NCBI RefSeq assembly: GCF_001705435.1
Contig: NZ_MDEN01000044.1
Coordinates: 1-34,910, forward strand
Length of the DNA stretch: 34,910 bases
DNA from: Pseudomonas graminis
Lineage (GTDB): Bacteria; Pseudomonadota; Gammaproteobacteria; Pseudomonadales; Pseudomonadaceae
Direction: 5' to 3'
A program made the translations under genes and the position numbers. Shown here one piece after another: positions 24,833 through 33,527 of the stretch. The notes beneath the pieces were generated by a model. It was not told the origin of the DNA and did not search any database. It saw nothing but the letters and a program-made list of their open reading frames with translations. Within the stretch, counting starts at the first letter, position 1. The number at the start of each line of letters is the position of its first letter.

Positions 24833-27529
24833 ATGCGCACAGACCAGCCGAAAATGATTTACCTGAAGGATTATCAGGCGCCTGAGTACCTCATTGACGA
24901 GACCCACCTGACGTTCGAATTGTTCGACGACCACTCGCTGGTCCACGCGCAGTTGGTGATGCGCCGCAACCCGGACCGCGCCGCGCTCGCTCAAGGCGCG
25001 GCATTGCCACCGCTGGAACTCGACGGCCAGCAGCTTGAGCTGCTGTCGGTGAAGCTGGCGGATGTCGACCTGTCCGAGGGCGACCTTGCACAGAACGGCT
25101 ACCAGCTGACCTCCGACAGCCTGACCGTGCAGCCGACGTCCGAGACCTTCACCCTCGACACCACCGTGAAGATCCACCCGGAAACCAACACCGCGCTGGA
25201 AGGCCTGTACAAATCCAGCGGCATGTTCTGCACCCAGTGCGAGGCCGAGGGCTTCCACAAGATCACCTATTACCTCGACCGCCCGGACGTGATGAGCACG
25301 TTCACCACGACCGTCAGCGCCAACAAGCAGGCCTTCCCGATCCTGCTGTCCAACGGCAATTTGATCGCCGCCGGCCCTTCCGACGACACCCAGCGTCACT
25401 GGGCAACGTGGGAAGACCCGTTCAAGAAGCCGGCCTACCTGTTCGCGCTGGTGGCCGGTGACTTGTGGTGCATCGAAGACACCTTCATCACCATGAGCCA
25501 GCGCAAGGTCACGCTGCGCATCTTCGTCGAGCCGGAAAACGTCGACAAATGCCAGCACGCCATGGACAGCCTGAAGAAGTCCATGCGCTGGGACGAAGAG
25601 GTCTACGGCCGCGAATACGATCTGGACATCTTCATGATCGTCGCCGTCAACGACTTCAACATGGGCGCCATGGAGAACAAGGGCCTCAACATCTTTAACT
25701 CCAGCGCCGTGCTGGCCCGCGCCGAAACCGCGACCGATGCCGCCCACCAGCGCGTCGAAGCCATCGTCGCCCACGAATATTTCCACAACTGGACCGGCAA
25801 CCGCGTCACCTGCCGCGACTGGTTCCAGCTGTCGTTAAAGGAAGGCTTCACGGTGTTCCGTGATTCCGGCTTTTCGGCGGACATGAACTCGGCCACGGTC
25901 AAGCGCATTCAGGACGTGGCTTACCTGCGCACCCACCAGTTCGCCGAAGACGCCGGCCCCATGGCCCACGCCGTGCGCCCTGACAGCTTCATCGAGATTT
26001 CCAACTTCTACACCCTGACCGTGTACGAGAAGGGCGCGGAAGTGGTCGGCATGATCCACACGCTGTTGGGCGTGGAAGGATTCCGCAAGGGCAGCGACCT
26101 GTTCTTCGAGCGCCATGACGGCCAGGCCGTGACCTGCGACGACTTCGTCAAGGCCATGGAAGACGCCAACGGTGTCGACTTCACGCAGTTCAAGCGCTGG
26201 TACTCCCAGGCCGGCACGCCGCGTCTGGCGGTCAGCGAGTCCTACGACGCTGCCGCGAAAACCTACAGCCTGACCTTCCGTCAGAGCACGCCAACCACGC
26301 CGGGCCAGCCGGGCGATCAGAAGCTGCCGTTCGTGATTCCGGTCGCCATGGGCCTGCTGGACGCCCAGGGTCAAGAACTGCCGTTGCGCCTGCAAGGCGA
26401 GGCGCCGGCGGTAAACACCTCCCGCGTGCTCTCGGTGACTGAAGCCGAGCAGACCTTCACCTTCATCGACATCGACGAACAGCCGCTGCCGTCGCTGCTG
26501 CGCGGGTTCTCGGCGCCAGTGAAACTGAGCTTCCCGTACAACCCCGATCAGTTGATGTTCCTGATGCAGCACGACAGCGATGGCTTCAACCGTTGGGATG
26601 CCGGTCAGCAACTGTCCGTGCAAGTGCTGCAGGACCTGATCACCCAGCACCAGAAAGGCGAATCGCTGGTCATGGATCAGCGTTTGATCACCGCGCTGCA
26701 CACGGTGCTGACCGACGAAAGCCTGGATCAGGCTATGGTCGCGGAAATGCTCTCGCTGCCGGGCGAGGCGTATCTGATCGAGATCAGCGAAGTGGCTGAC
26801 GTCGATGCCATCCACGCCGCGCGGGAGTTTGCCCGCCAGCAATTGGCCGACAGCCTGAGCGACGCGCTGTGGCAGCGTTACCAGACCAATCGCGAGCTGT
26901 CGAAGCAGACGCCGTACGTGGCCGCATCCGAGCACTTCGCTCGCCGTGCGCTGCAGAACATCGCCCTGTCTTACCTGATGCAGACCGGCAAGCCGGAAGT
27001 CCTGGCCGCCGCCATCGACCAGTTCGACACCGCCGACAACATGACCGAGCGCCTGACCGCGCTGGCCGTGCTGGTGAACTCGCCGTTCGAGGCAGAGAAA
27101 GCCAAGGCGCTGGAAGTGTTCGCGGAGAACTTCAAGGACAACGCACTGGTCATGGATCAGTGGTTCAGCGTGCAGGCCGGCAGCACCTTGCCGGGCGGGC
27201 TGGAGCGTGTGAAAGCGCTGATGCAGCACCCGGCGTTCACCCTGAAGAACCCGAACAAGGTGCGTGCCCTGATCGGCGCCTTTGCCGGGCAGAACCTGAT
27301 CAACTTCCACGCGGCGGACGGTTCGGGCTATCGCTTCCTGGCCGATCTGGTTATCGAGCTGAACGGCTTCAACCCGCAGATCGCCTCCCGTCAACTGGCG
27401 CCGCTGACCCGCTGGCGCAAATACGACAGCGCGCGCCAAGCGCTGATGAAAGCGGAACTGGAGCGCATTCTCGCCTCCGGCCCGCTGTCGCCGGACGTGT
27501 ATGAAGTGGTGAGCAAAAGCCTGGCGTAA
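24833..27529 (+). CDS. pepN: Aminopeptidase N (M1 family)
   Basis: This 898-residue cytoplasmic zinc exopeptidase removes N-terminal residues from peptides in the last step of protein turnover. It has the substrate-recognition motif GAMEN (about 278-282), the zinc site HEYFHNW (His314, Glu315, His318) with the third ligand Glu337 in LKEGFTVF, and the M1 C-terminal helical domain typical of the E. coli PepN type. The length is close to the 870 of E. coli. The start is supported by AAGGGA 7 bases upstream. It lies 29 bases after the DUF2797 gene and is the last gene of the run, followed by a strong terminator. Confidence 0.97.
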   Translation: MRTDQPKMIYLKDYQAPEYLIDETHLTFELFDDHSLVHAQLVMRRNPDRAALAQGAALPPLELDGQQLELLSVKLADVDLSEGDLAQNGYQLTSDSLTVQPTSETFTLDTTVKIHPETNTALEGLYKSSGMFCTQCEAEGFHKITYYLDRPDVMSTFTTTVSANKQAFPILLSNGNLIAAGPSDDTQRHWATWEDPFKKPAYLFALVAGDLWCIEDTFITMSQRKVTLRIFVEPENVDKCQHAMDSLKKSMRWDEEVYGREYDLDIFMIVAVNDFNMGAMENKGLNIFNSSAVLARAETATDAAHQRVEAIVAHEYFHNWTGNRVTCRDWFQLSLKEGFTVFRDSGFSADMNSATVKRIQDVAYLRTHQFAEDAGPMAHAVRPDSFIEISNFYTLTVYEKGAEVVGMIHTLLGVEGFRKGSDLFFERHDGQAVTCDDFVKAMEDANGVDFTQFKRWYSQAGTPRLAVSESYDAAAKTYSLTFRQSTPTTPGQPGDQKLPFVIPVAMGLLDAQGQELPLRLQGEAPAVNTSRVLSVTEAEQTFTFIDIDEQPLPSLLRGFSAPVKLSFPYNPDQLMFLMQHDSDGFNRWDAGQQLSVQVLQDLITQHQKGESLVMDQRLITALHTVLTDESLDQAMVAEMLSLPGEAYLIEISEVADVDAIHAAREFARQQLADSLSDALWQRYQTNRELSKQTPYVAASEHFARRALQNIALSYLMQTGKPEVLAAAIDQFDTADNMTERLTALAVLVNSPFEAEKAKALEVFAENFKDNALVMDQWFSVQAGSTLPGGLERVKALMQHPAFTLKNPNKVRALIGAFAGQNLINFHAADGSGYRFLADLVIELNGFNPQIASRQLAPLTRWRKYDSARQALMKAELERILASGPLSPDVYEVVSKSLA

Positions 27530-27544
27530 ATCGGGCGGATGTTG

Positions 27545-27580
27545 AAAAGGGCTGTCCGTTTGCGCGGACAGCCCTTTTTT
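27545..27580 (+). terminator. Strong intrinsic terminator after pepN
   Basis: AAAAGGGCTGTCCG (27545-27558), a 6-base loop and CGGACAGCCCTTTT, then further T's to 27580, give a long GC-rich stem with a U-tract. The A-run on the other side means it can also act on the minus strand. Confidence 0.92.
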
Positions 27581-27637
27581 GTGGGTGCTGATTTATGGTT
27601 TCAGCGGCTGCGGATGCTGTCTTGTACGCGACACCTT

Positions 27638-27731
27638 GGTAGGACTGGCTTTAGCCGGGAAGAGGCCGTTTGTCCGCCATCCATTTTGCGGTGTGACGAA
27701 TGACGCCTTCCCGGCTGAAGCCGGTCCCACA
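27638..27731. repeat. REPIN (two inverted REPs) downstream of the aldehyde dehydrogenase
   Basis: TAGGACTGGCTTTAGCCGGG near 27640 and its inverted partner TTCCCGGCTGAAGCCGGTCC near 27709 flank a spacer of about 45 bases. The layout equals that of the REPINs at 29469-29819. It lies 35 bases past the aldehyde dehydrogenase stop and between two converging genes. Confidence 0.88.
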
Positions 27732-27766
27732 CGTCGAGATGTCCAATGATTCCGGCGAGCCGGCGA

Positions 27767-29230
27767 TCAGGCGTTGAAACCGATAATTGCCTTGGTCTCC
27801 AGGTACTCCTCAAACCCCATCACGCCGTATTCCCGGCCATTGCCCGAGCGCTTGTAGCCGCCGAAGGGCGCCATGGGATCGCACGCCGGGTGGTTCAGGT
27901 GGACTTGCCCGGCGCGAATGCGCGAGGCCACGGCGCGGCCCAGTTCCAGGTCCTGCGCCTGCACGTGGGCGCCCAGGCCATAGACCGTGTCGTTGGCGAT
28001 TGCCACGGCTTCGTCGATGGAGTCATAGGCCAGGATGCACAGCACCGGGCCGAAGATTTCCTCCTGGGCGATGCGCATCGCCGAGTCGACTTCGGAGAAC
28101 ACCGTTGGCCGGGTGTAGAAGCCTTTTTCAAAACCCGGCACACGGCCCGGGCCGCCGCACAGCAATTTCGCGCCTTCGCCGATGCCGGCTTCGATCATGG
28201 CTTGAACGCGGCTGAATTGGGCTTCGTTGGCAATCGGGCCGAGTTGGGTGTCGGGGGATTGCGGGTCACCGACGATCAAGGCGTTGGCGGCGGCGGCCGC
28301 CAGTGCTTCGACTTCAGCGAGGCGGGCGCGGGGCACGATCATTCGGGTCGGCGCGCTGCACGACTGGCCGACGTTGCGCAAGGCCGACATCACCCCCAAG
28401 GGCACGACTTTGGCAAAGTCGGCGTCAGGCAGCATGACGTTCGGCGACTTGCCGCCCAGTTCCTGGGTCACGCGTTTTACCGTGACCGCCGCCGCTTGTG
28501 CGACGAGGGCTCCGGCACGGTTTGAGCCGGTGATGGAAATCATGTCGATGTCGGTGTGGGCCGCGATGGCGGCACCGACGTCCGCGCCGCTGCCGTTGAC
28601 CAAATTGAACACCCCGGGCGGCAGGCCGGCGTCGTGAACCAGTTGGGCGAACAGCAGGGCGCTTAACGGCGACAGTTCGCTGGGTTTCAACACCACGGTG
28701 CAGCCGGCGGCGAGGGCCGGCGCGACTTTGGCAGTGATCTGATAGAGCGGCCAGTTCCAAGGGGTGATCAGACCGCAGACGCCGATAGCTTCCCGCTCGA
28801 TGGCGGTGGTGCCTTCGACGGTCTGGAAGCGGTAGGTGGACAGCAGATCGCGAGCGACCCGCACGTGTTCGGCGGCCAGCGGCACCTGCATGGCGCGGGA
28901 GAAACTGATGGCGGCGCCCATCTCCAGTGAGAGGACTTGGGCGAGGCGCTCTTTGCGCTCAAGGATCAATGCGTGGATTTTGCTCAGGATCGCTGCGCGT
29001 TCTACGACCGGCGTTACCGACCAGCCAGGGAAGGCAGCGCGCGCTGCTGCGACGGCCCGATCAACGTCCTCCGCCGACCCCCGCGCGACCTCGGCTACCA
29101 CTTCTTCAGTGGCGGGATTGACCACCGGCAGAAGGGCCGGAATCGCGGGGGAAGTCCACTCGCCGTTGATGTAAAACTGCCCGGCGTTTTGCAGCTCGAT
29201 GCCGTGGGTGTTTGAAGGGTGTGAGGTCAT
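27767..29230 (-). CDS. NAD(P)-dependent aldehyde dehydrogenase
   Basis: This 487-residue cytoplasmic ALDH oxidises an aldehyde to its acid. It has the nucleophile Cys291 (NVGQSCSAPTRM), general base Glu257 (QELGGKSPN), Asn159 (TPWNWPLYQ), and cofactor residues LKPSELSP (Lys182) and SITGSNRAG. The GXXXXG region follows the usual order. The frame is open for another 123 codons upstream, but these translate REP repeats. The real start is the ATG at 29230 with AGGGAG 8 bases before it. The wide family covers betaine-, succinoyl- and medium-chain aldehyde enzymes, so substrate is undecided. The gene runs in the same direction as the D-amino acid cluster but is separated from it by three REPINs and about 600 bases. 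Confidence 0.93.
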   Translation of the reverse strand: MTSHPSNTHGIELQNAGQFYINGEWTSPAIPALLPVVNPATEEVVAEVARGSAEDVDRAVAAARAAFPGWSVTPVVERAAILSKIHALILERKERLAQVLSLEMGAAISFSRAMQVPLAAEHVRVARDLLSTYRFQTVEGTTAIEREAIGVCGLITPWNWPLYQITAKVAPALAAGCTVVLKPSELSPLSALLFAQLVHDAGLPPGVFNLVNGSGADVGAAIAAHTDIDMISITGSNRAGALVAQAAAVTVKRVTQELGGKSPNVMLPDADFAKVVPLGVMSALRNVGQSCSAPTRMIVPRARLAEVEALAAAAANALIVGDPQSPDTQLGPIANEAQFSRVQAMIEAGIGEGAKLLCGGPGRVPGFEKGFYTRPTVFSEVDSAMRIAQEEIFGPVLCILAYDSIDEAVAIANDTVYGLGAHVQAQDLELGRAVASRIRAGQVHLNHPACDPMAPFGGYKRSGNGREYGVMGFEEYLETKAIIGFNA

Positions 29231-29400
29231 CCAGCTAGCTCCCTGGAGCGGTGATAAGGGCTGCGAACAGCGAGTCCTGACGTCTCGATACGCTAACAAA
29301 CCGGCCCAGGCAAAAGATGCCGTTGTTGCGGCCTGCAAGGGAGAATCTGCTGAATCCGCCGGGGTCCACGCCATCCGTCTTGCGGTGTGACACCTGACGT

Positions 29401-29425
29401 CTTCCCGGCTGAAGCCGGTCCTACA
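29401..29425 (-). repeat. Single REP element, probable half of a decayed REPIN
   Basis: CTTCCCGGCTGAAGCCGGTC and CTACA. The bases before it (GCGGTGTGACACCTGACG) match the spacer of the complete REPINs nearby, so the opposite arm was probably lost. Confidence 0.8.
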
Positions 29426-29468
29426 GTCGAGGTCATGCCGGATACCCTGAATGCACGCGATATGTTTT

Positions 29469-29563
29469 TGTAGGACCGGCTTCAGCCGGGAAGAGGCCCG
29501 CATGAGCACCCACCATTTCGCGGTGTGGCGCCTGACGCTTTCCCGGCTAAAGCCGGTCCTACA
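29469..29563. repeat. REPIN 1 (95 bp)
   Basis: TAGGACCGGCTTCAGCCGGG starts the left arm and TTTCCCGGCTAAAGCCGGTC the right arm. The spacer contains GAGCACCCACCATTTCGCGG. It is exactly the same length as the next two copies. Confidence 0.92.
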
Positions 29564-29611
29564 GGGGATTGCGTACGCCGCCTGATTGGCGGGATGCATG
29601 CGGTCTGTTTT

Positions 29612-29706
29612 TGTAGGACTGGCTTTAGCCGGGAAGAGGCCGGTATGAGCACCCTCAATTTTGCGGCGTGCCGCCTGACGTTTTCCCGGCTGAAGCCGGT
29701 CCTACA
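29612..29706. repeat. REPIN 2 (95 bp)
   Basis: TAGGACTGGCTTTAGCCGGG and TTCCCGGCTGAAGCCGGTCC flank a spacer with GAGCACCCTCAATTTTGCGG. Paired changes in the left arm (ACTGGCTTTAGCC) keep it able to pair. Confidence 0.92.
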
Positions 29707-29724
29707 GGCCGACCGCGTTCAACT

Positions 29725-29819
29725 AGTGGGACCGGCTTCAGCCGGGAAGAGGCCCGCATGAGCACCCACAATTTTGCGGTGTGACGCCCGACGTTTTCCC
29801 GGCTGAAGCCGGTCCTACA
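29725..29819. repeat. REPIN 3 (95 bp)
   Basis: AGTGGGACCGGCTTCAGCCG and TTCCCGGCTGAAGCCGGTCC flank a spacer with GAGCACCCACAATTTTGCGG. It lies 24 bases past the stop of the GNAT gene. The whole 29231-29842 interval holds no gene; it holds these repeats and about 170 bases of unassigned upstream sequence for the aldehyde dehydrogenase. Confidence 0.92.
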
Positions 29820-29842
29820 CATCGCGGCATGCCTGGCAACGT

Positions 29843-30688
29843 TCACCCAATCGCCTGGGTCACCATCGCGAACTGGGCAATGCCGTCCCGTGACTGCGGT
29901 GGCTCACCCAGCACCATGCGGGGCGCGCGATCGACGCACGGCAGTCCCATCCCCTCCAGCCAGTCCACCAGCCCGCAATCAGCCAAAATGTCGAATCGCA
30001 CAAACGCGCCGGGGATCAGGCCCAGCAGGTGCGTGATCATCTGCTTTGCCTGCGCCAGATCCTGCGCAACCACCGGCCCGATGAGATGCCCGCGACCAAA
30101 CCGGCGGAGCAGGGCGCATCCCGTCAATTGTCCGCGCGCCTCAACGCCCACCACGCACTCCGCCGTCGGCAGCAGATCGTTGAGCACCGCCGTGCGGTCC
30201 AGCCCGCTGCCGGCATTGGCCAGTTCAATCACCTGCGGGTATTCGGCCTGCGTCACCTCACGACACAGCGCGTCTCTCGTTGCAGCCAGAACCGGCGGCA
30301 TGTGAGGCACGCCCTGATGTTGCTGAATCCGCGCGTACTCGACAAAACCCATGCTCACGTACAGCGGCGCCCCCGATTCAGTGGCATTGAGGATCGGCGT
30401 GCGCGGCGCGGCGGCGTCCAGGCACAGGTTCATCAACTGCCGGCCAATGCCTTTGCTCTGGTGCTGATCACTGACGATCACCAACCCGATCGAGGAATAA
30501 GCCCCCTGATGGCAGGCGAACGCCACGCCCACCAACTGACCCTCGTGTTCAGCGACAAAACCCTCGGACGTGCGCTGCACCATCGCCCAGTCTTCCTCGC
30601 GATGGGGCCACTTCAAATGCACGGAAAGCGCGTGGGCAGCCGGCATGTCGGCCGCCGTGGCCGTGCGATAAACGTAAGGGTGGCTCAT
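29843..30688 (-). CDS. GNAT-family N-acetyltransferase
   Basis: A 281-residue protein with an N-terminal GNAT domain (about 1-140) whose acetyl-CoA loop reads SDQHQSKGIGRQLMNLCL and whose later strand gives TESGAPLYVSMGFVEYARI. A second domain of about 140 residues follows (AECVVGVEARGQLTGCALLR, GPVVAQDLAQAKQMI), as in two-domain acetyltransferases of the YitH type. It probably acetylates an amine or amino acid. Its ATG overlaps the oxidase stop as ATGA, so it is the last gene of the dehydratase-RidA-oxidase operon. It may inactivate a toxic D-amino acid or analogue; this is inferred from the neighbours only. Confidence 0.88.
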   Translation of the reverse strand: MSHPYVYRTATAADMPAAHALSVHLKWPHREEDWAMVQRTSEGFVAEHEGQLVGVAFACHQGAYSSIGLVIVSDQHQSKGIGRQLMNLCLDAAAPRTPILNATESGAPLYVSMGFVEYARIQQHQGVPHMPPVLAATRDALCREVTQAEYPQVIELANAGSGLDRTAVLNDLLPTAECVVGVEARGQLTGCALLRRFGRGHLIGPVVAQDLAQAKQMITHLLGLIPGAFVRFDILADCGLVDWLEGMGLPCVDRAPRMVLGEPPQSRDGIAQFAMVTQAIG

Positions 30689-31866
30689 ATGAGTTTTCCT
30701 GTGCTGAGAAGGCTTGTTGCCAGTTGCGGCACCAGCGATGGTTGGGTAAACCGGCGGATGTCGAAGGGGCTGATGGACGTGCTGGTGCTGCCGGTGCTGA
30801 TCAGTTCGGCCATCACGTCGCCGACACCGGGGCCGAGCTGGAAGCCATGGCCGCAGAAGCCGAAGGCGTAAAACAGCCCGTCGACCATGCCGCTGGGGCC
30901 CATCACCGGCAGCGAGTCCGGCGTGTAGCTTTCGATGCCACTCCAGGTGCGGATGATGTTGAGCTTCTCGGCGCCGGGCACCAGCCGCTTCATCTGGCGC
31001 ATCTGGTTGAGCAGGCTTTCAGGCTTGAAAAATGCCCGACGGTTGACCATGTCCGGCGCGCAGCGGGCGCCGCCGCCGATGATGATGTTGCCGCGGGGAA
31101 TCTGCCGGAAGTAGATCACCTCTTCCTTGATCTTGGTGAACACGCCGATCACCGTCGGCAAGGCGTAGGGCACCGGCTCGGTCACCGACATCTGCGGGCC
31201 GTTGGGCTCCAGGGGCACGGGTTCGTCGAACTGTTGAGACAGCTTGGTCGCCCACGCGCCGGCGGTGATCAACAGCTGCTCGGCGACGAACAATTGCCCG
31301 TCGGTGGTGGTGACGTGGAACTGTCCGCCGACCTTTTGCACGTCGGCGACTTCGGTGCGTTCTTCGATGCGTGCGCCAAGCCGACGGGCCGCGCGGGCAA
31401 AGGCGGGTGCCGCCAGACGCGGATTGGCGTGACCGTCGTGGGGCGCGTAGGAGCCGCCCTTGACCTCTGCGCCGAGAAAAGGAAATCGCGTGTGCAACTC
31501 GGCGCCGCGATAGATTTTCAGGTCCAGCTGCTCGGCTTCCGGGGCCGCGGCGTAAGCCTCCAGCTCGGCGATTTCGTCCTCGCGGTAACACACACGCATG
31601 TGCCCACTGGGGATGAACTCCAGGTCATCGTCGATCAGCTCCGGCAAGCGTTTCCACAAACCCCACGACCGGTTCGCCAGCTCGAGCTGGCCCAGATAGC
31701 GCCCTTGCCGCCGCACATTGCCGAAGTTCACGCCGCTGGCGTACTGACCGATCTGGTCGCGCTCCAGCAGCGTCACCGAGCGGCCGCGCCGCTGCAGGAA
31801 AAACGTCGACGAGGCGCCCATGACGCCGCCGCCGATCACCAGCACATCGCTTTTTTGCGGGTTCAT
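30685..31866 (-). CDS. FAD-dependent amino acid oxidase/dehydrogenase (DAO fold)
   Basis: This 393-residue flavoenzyme of the glycine/D-amino acid oxidase group has the dinucleotide motif GGGVMGAS (about 12-19), then ERDQIGQYASGVNFGNVRRQ and, near the C-terminus, TPDSLPVMGPSG with FGFCGHGFQLGPGVG for the second FAD contact. It oxidises the C-N bond of an amino or imino acid to an imine, which hydrolyses to the keto acid and ammonia. The ATG shares one base with the RidA stop (TAATG), and its own stop overlaps the acetyltransferase start. RidA next to it suggests that its imine product, or that of the dehydratase, needs clearing. The exact substrate is open. Confidence 0.92.
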   Translation of the reverse strand: MNPQKSDVLVIGGGVMGASSTFFLQRRGRSVTLLERDQIGQYASGVNFGNVRRQGRYLGQLELANRSWGLWKRLPELIDDDLEFIPSGHMRVCYREDEIAELEAYAAAPEAEQLDLKIYRGAELHTRFPFLGAEVKGGSYAPHDGHANPRLAAPAFARAARRLGARIEERTEVADVQKVGGQFHVTTTDGQLFVAEQLLITAGAWATKLSQQFDEPVPLEPNGPQMSVTEPVPYALPTVIGVFTKIKEEVIYFRQIPRGNIIIGGGARCAPDMVNRRAFFKPESLLNQMRQMKRLVPGAEKLNIIRTWSGIESYTPDSLPVMGPSGMVDGLFYAFGFCGHGFQLGPGVGDVMAELISTGSTSTSISPFDIRRFTQPSLVPQLATSLLSTGKLI

Positions 31867-32297
31867 TAAGGGTCCTCTCGCAGGTTATGGGGTTGCAGGC
31901 CACGGGGTTGCAGGTTGCGCGCCACGGCGTCGATTTCGATCAGGTAACCGTGATGCAAGACCGGGACCGGCACCACGGCGCGGGCGGGCCGATGCTCACC
32001 CAGGTACCGCGCATAGAGTCGGTCAAACGCCGGCCAGTGTTCAATGCCCACCACGTAGACCGTGACTTTCAGCAAATCGCCTGGGCCCAAGCCCGCTTCC
32101 CGGAGGATCGCGATCAGGTTGTCGAGGGCAATCGAGGCCTGCACTTCGAACGGTTGATCGGCGCTGTGCTCGCCATTGGCGCGTACCGGCAATTGCCCGG
32201 ACACGTAGACCACGCCTCCGTAGGCCACGGCCTGGGAATAGTGCCCGCCCGGCGCTGCTGCGTCGGGCGTGTGAATAATGTCGAGATCACCAGCCAT
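31866..32297 (-). CDS. RidA/Rid-family imine deaminase
   Basis: A 143-residue protein beginning MAGDLDIIHTPDAAAPGGHY, with YGGVVYVSGQLPV, LDNLIAILREAGLGPGDLLKVTVYV and HRPARAVVPVPVL, the arginine region that binds the substrate carboxylate in the Rid family. Such proteins hydrolyse reactive enamines and imines such as 2-aminoacrylate. The frame is open for 92 more codons inside the upstream gene, but those are a shadow of it, so the ATG at 32297 was chosen. The start overlaps the dehydratase by 11 bases and the stop overlaps the oxidase start, giving tight coupling with both imine-producing enzymes. Confidence 0.9.
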   Translation of the reverse strand: MAGDLDIIHTPDAAAPGGHYSQAVAYGGVVYVSGQLPVRANGEHSADQPFEVQASIALDNLIAILREAGLGPGDLLKVTVYVVGIEHWPAFDRLYARYLGEHRPARAVVPVPVLHHGYLIEIDAVARNLQPRGLQPHNLREDP

Positions 32298-33432
32298 GCA
32301 GACGGCTCCAGGTGTGCACCGCGCCGTCCGCGTCGAGGGCGTGATAGTCCGGAAACTGCGCACCGGTGGCGCAGGCGTGGTTGGGCAGAATGCGCAGACG
32401 GCGGCCGATGGGGAAGCGCGCGGCGAGGTCGGCATGGCTGGCGTCGCCCAGGGTGATAATCCCGTGCTCCTGATTGGCGCCGGTAACCAACGCCCCATCG
32501 ATCCATTCGCCTGTTTCGGTGCACACCTGGCCGTAACCGAAATCGTGGCGCTGACGCTGGGTGCCGCGATCACGACTCATGGCCATCCAGCCGGCGTCGG
32601 TGATGATCCAGCCTTTGTCCTGCTGATGGCCGATCACCGTGGTCAGCACGCTCAGGGCCAACTCGTCGGCCTGGCAGACGCCGATGTTGTGCATGACCAG
32701 ATCGAAGAACACATACACGCCGGCACGCACCTCGGTCACGCCGTCCAAGCGCAGAGCTGACAGCGCGGTGGGCGTGGAGCCGATGCTGACGTCCGGGCAG
32801 TCGATCCCGGCTTCACGGATGCGTTGAGCGGCGCGGACGCAGAGGGCGCGCTCCTGCTCGGCGAGGGCTTGCAGGGCTTCAGGTTTGTCGAGTTCGTAGC
32901 TGGAACCGGCGTGGGTCATCACGCCGCGCAGCTGCAGACCGCCGTCGGTGAGGATGCGCGCGACGTCGATGAGCGCGGGGTCTTCAGCGGCGAGGCCCGA
33001 GCGATGGCCGTCACAGTCGACCTCGATCCAGACGGGCCAGACGGGGTTGGATTCGTCGTGCTCACGCGCAAAGGTGACGATGGTCTGTGCGCCCTGAACG
33101 CTGTCGGTGAGCACGCTCAGGTTGCAACCGGCGCGCCGCAACGCCAGCGCCTGGAACAATTTGCCCGGAGCGATGGCGACCGCATACAGCACATCGCCAA
33201 TGCCCTGGTTAAAACAGTGTTCGGCTTCCTTCAGGGTGGACACCGTCACGCCGCTGGCACCCGCAGCGATCTGCGCCTGAATCACCGGCAGGCATTTACT
33301 GGTCTTGACGTGGGGACGCAAGCGCACGCCGAGGCTGTCCATGCGTTGCTGCATGCGCTGGATATTGCGCTGCATGCGCGGGACGTCTACCAGGGCGGCG
33401 GGTGTGTCGAGAGAGGCAATCGGCGTAGACAT
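32287..33432 (-). CDS. DSD1-type PLP- and zinc-dependent D-amino acid dehydratase/aldolase
   Basis: A 381-residue fold-type III enzyme with an alanine-racemase-like barrel. The PLP lysine is Lys43 in RLRPHVKTSK. His352 and Cys354 (LPNHACAT) match the metal-binding pair of D-serine dehydratase and D-threo-3-hydroxyaspartate dehydratase. Enzymes of this group eliminate water from D-3-hydroxyamino acids or cleave D-threonine. It is the first gene of the minus-strand operon. The chosen ATG (33432) gives the usual family start (MSTPIASLDTPAALVDVPRM); an upstream ATG at 33474 adds 14 poor residues. A dehydration would release an aminoacrylate-type enamine, which explains the RidA gene directly downstream. 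D-serine, D-threonine and D-hydroxyaspartate are all possible substrates. Confidence 0.9.
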   Translation of the reverse strand: MSTPIASLDTPAALVDVPRMQRNIQRMQQRMDSLGVRLRPHVKTSKCLPVIQAQIAAGASGVTVSTLKEAEHCFNQGIGDVLYAVAIAPGKLFQALALRRAGCNLSVLTDSVQGAQTIVTFAREHDESNPVWPVWIEVDCDGHRSGLAAEDPALIDVARILTDGGLQLRGVMTHAGSSYELDKPEALQALAEQERALCVRAAQRIREAGIDCPDVSIGSTPTALSALRLDGVTEVRAGVYVFFDLVMHNIGVCQADELALSVLTTVIGHQQDKGWIITDAGWMAMSRDRGTQRQRHDFGYGQVCTETGEWIDGALVTGANQEHGIITLGDASHADLAARFPIGRRLRILPNHACATGAQFPDYHALDADGAVHTWSRLHGW

Positions 33433-33527
33433 GACGGAACTCGGGTGGCGAGGGACAGGGTGGACTCTACTCAACTGTCGTTAAGGTGTGGTTCAATCCA
33501 GTCTCATCAATCATTAAGTAAAAGTGA

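Noticed and set aside
25835..27439. 534-codon minus-strand ORF opposite pepN
   Set aside because: Antisense shadow of an intact aminopeptidase with no domain of its own.
29231..29599. 123-codon N-terminal extension of the aldehyde dehydrogenase
   Set aside because: It translates REPIN sequence; a good ribosome-binding site and the family start lie at 29230.
29401..29819. CRISPR-like array of regularly spaced palindromes
   Set aside because: The repeats alternate in orientation, the spacers are nearly identical, and no cas gene is present; they are REPINs.
32298..32573. 92-codon N-terminal extension of the RidA gene
   Set aside because: It is the dehydratase gene read in another frame; RidA begins at the ATG at 32297.
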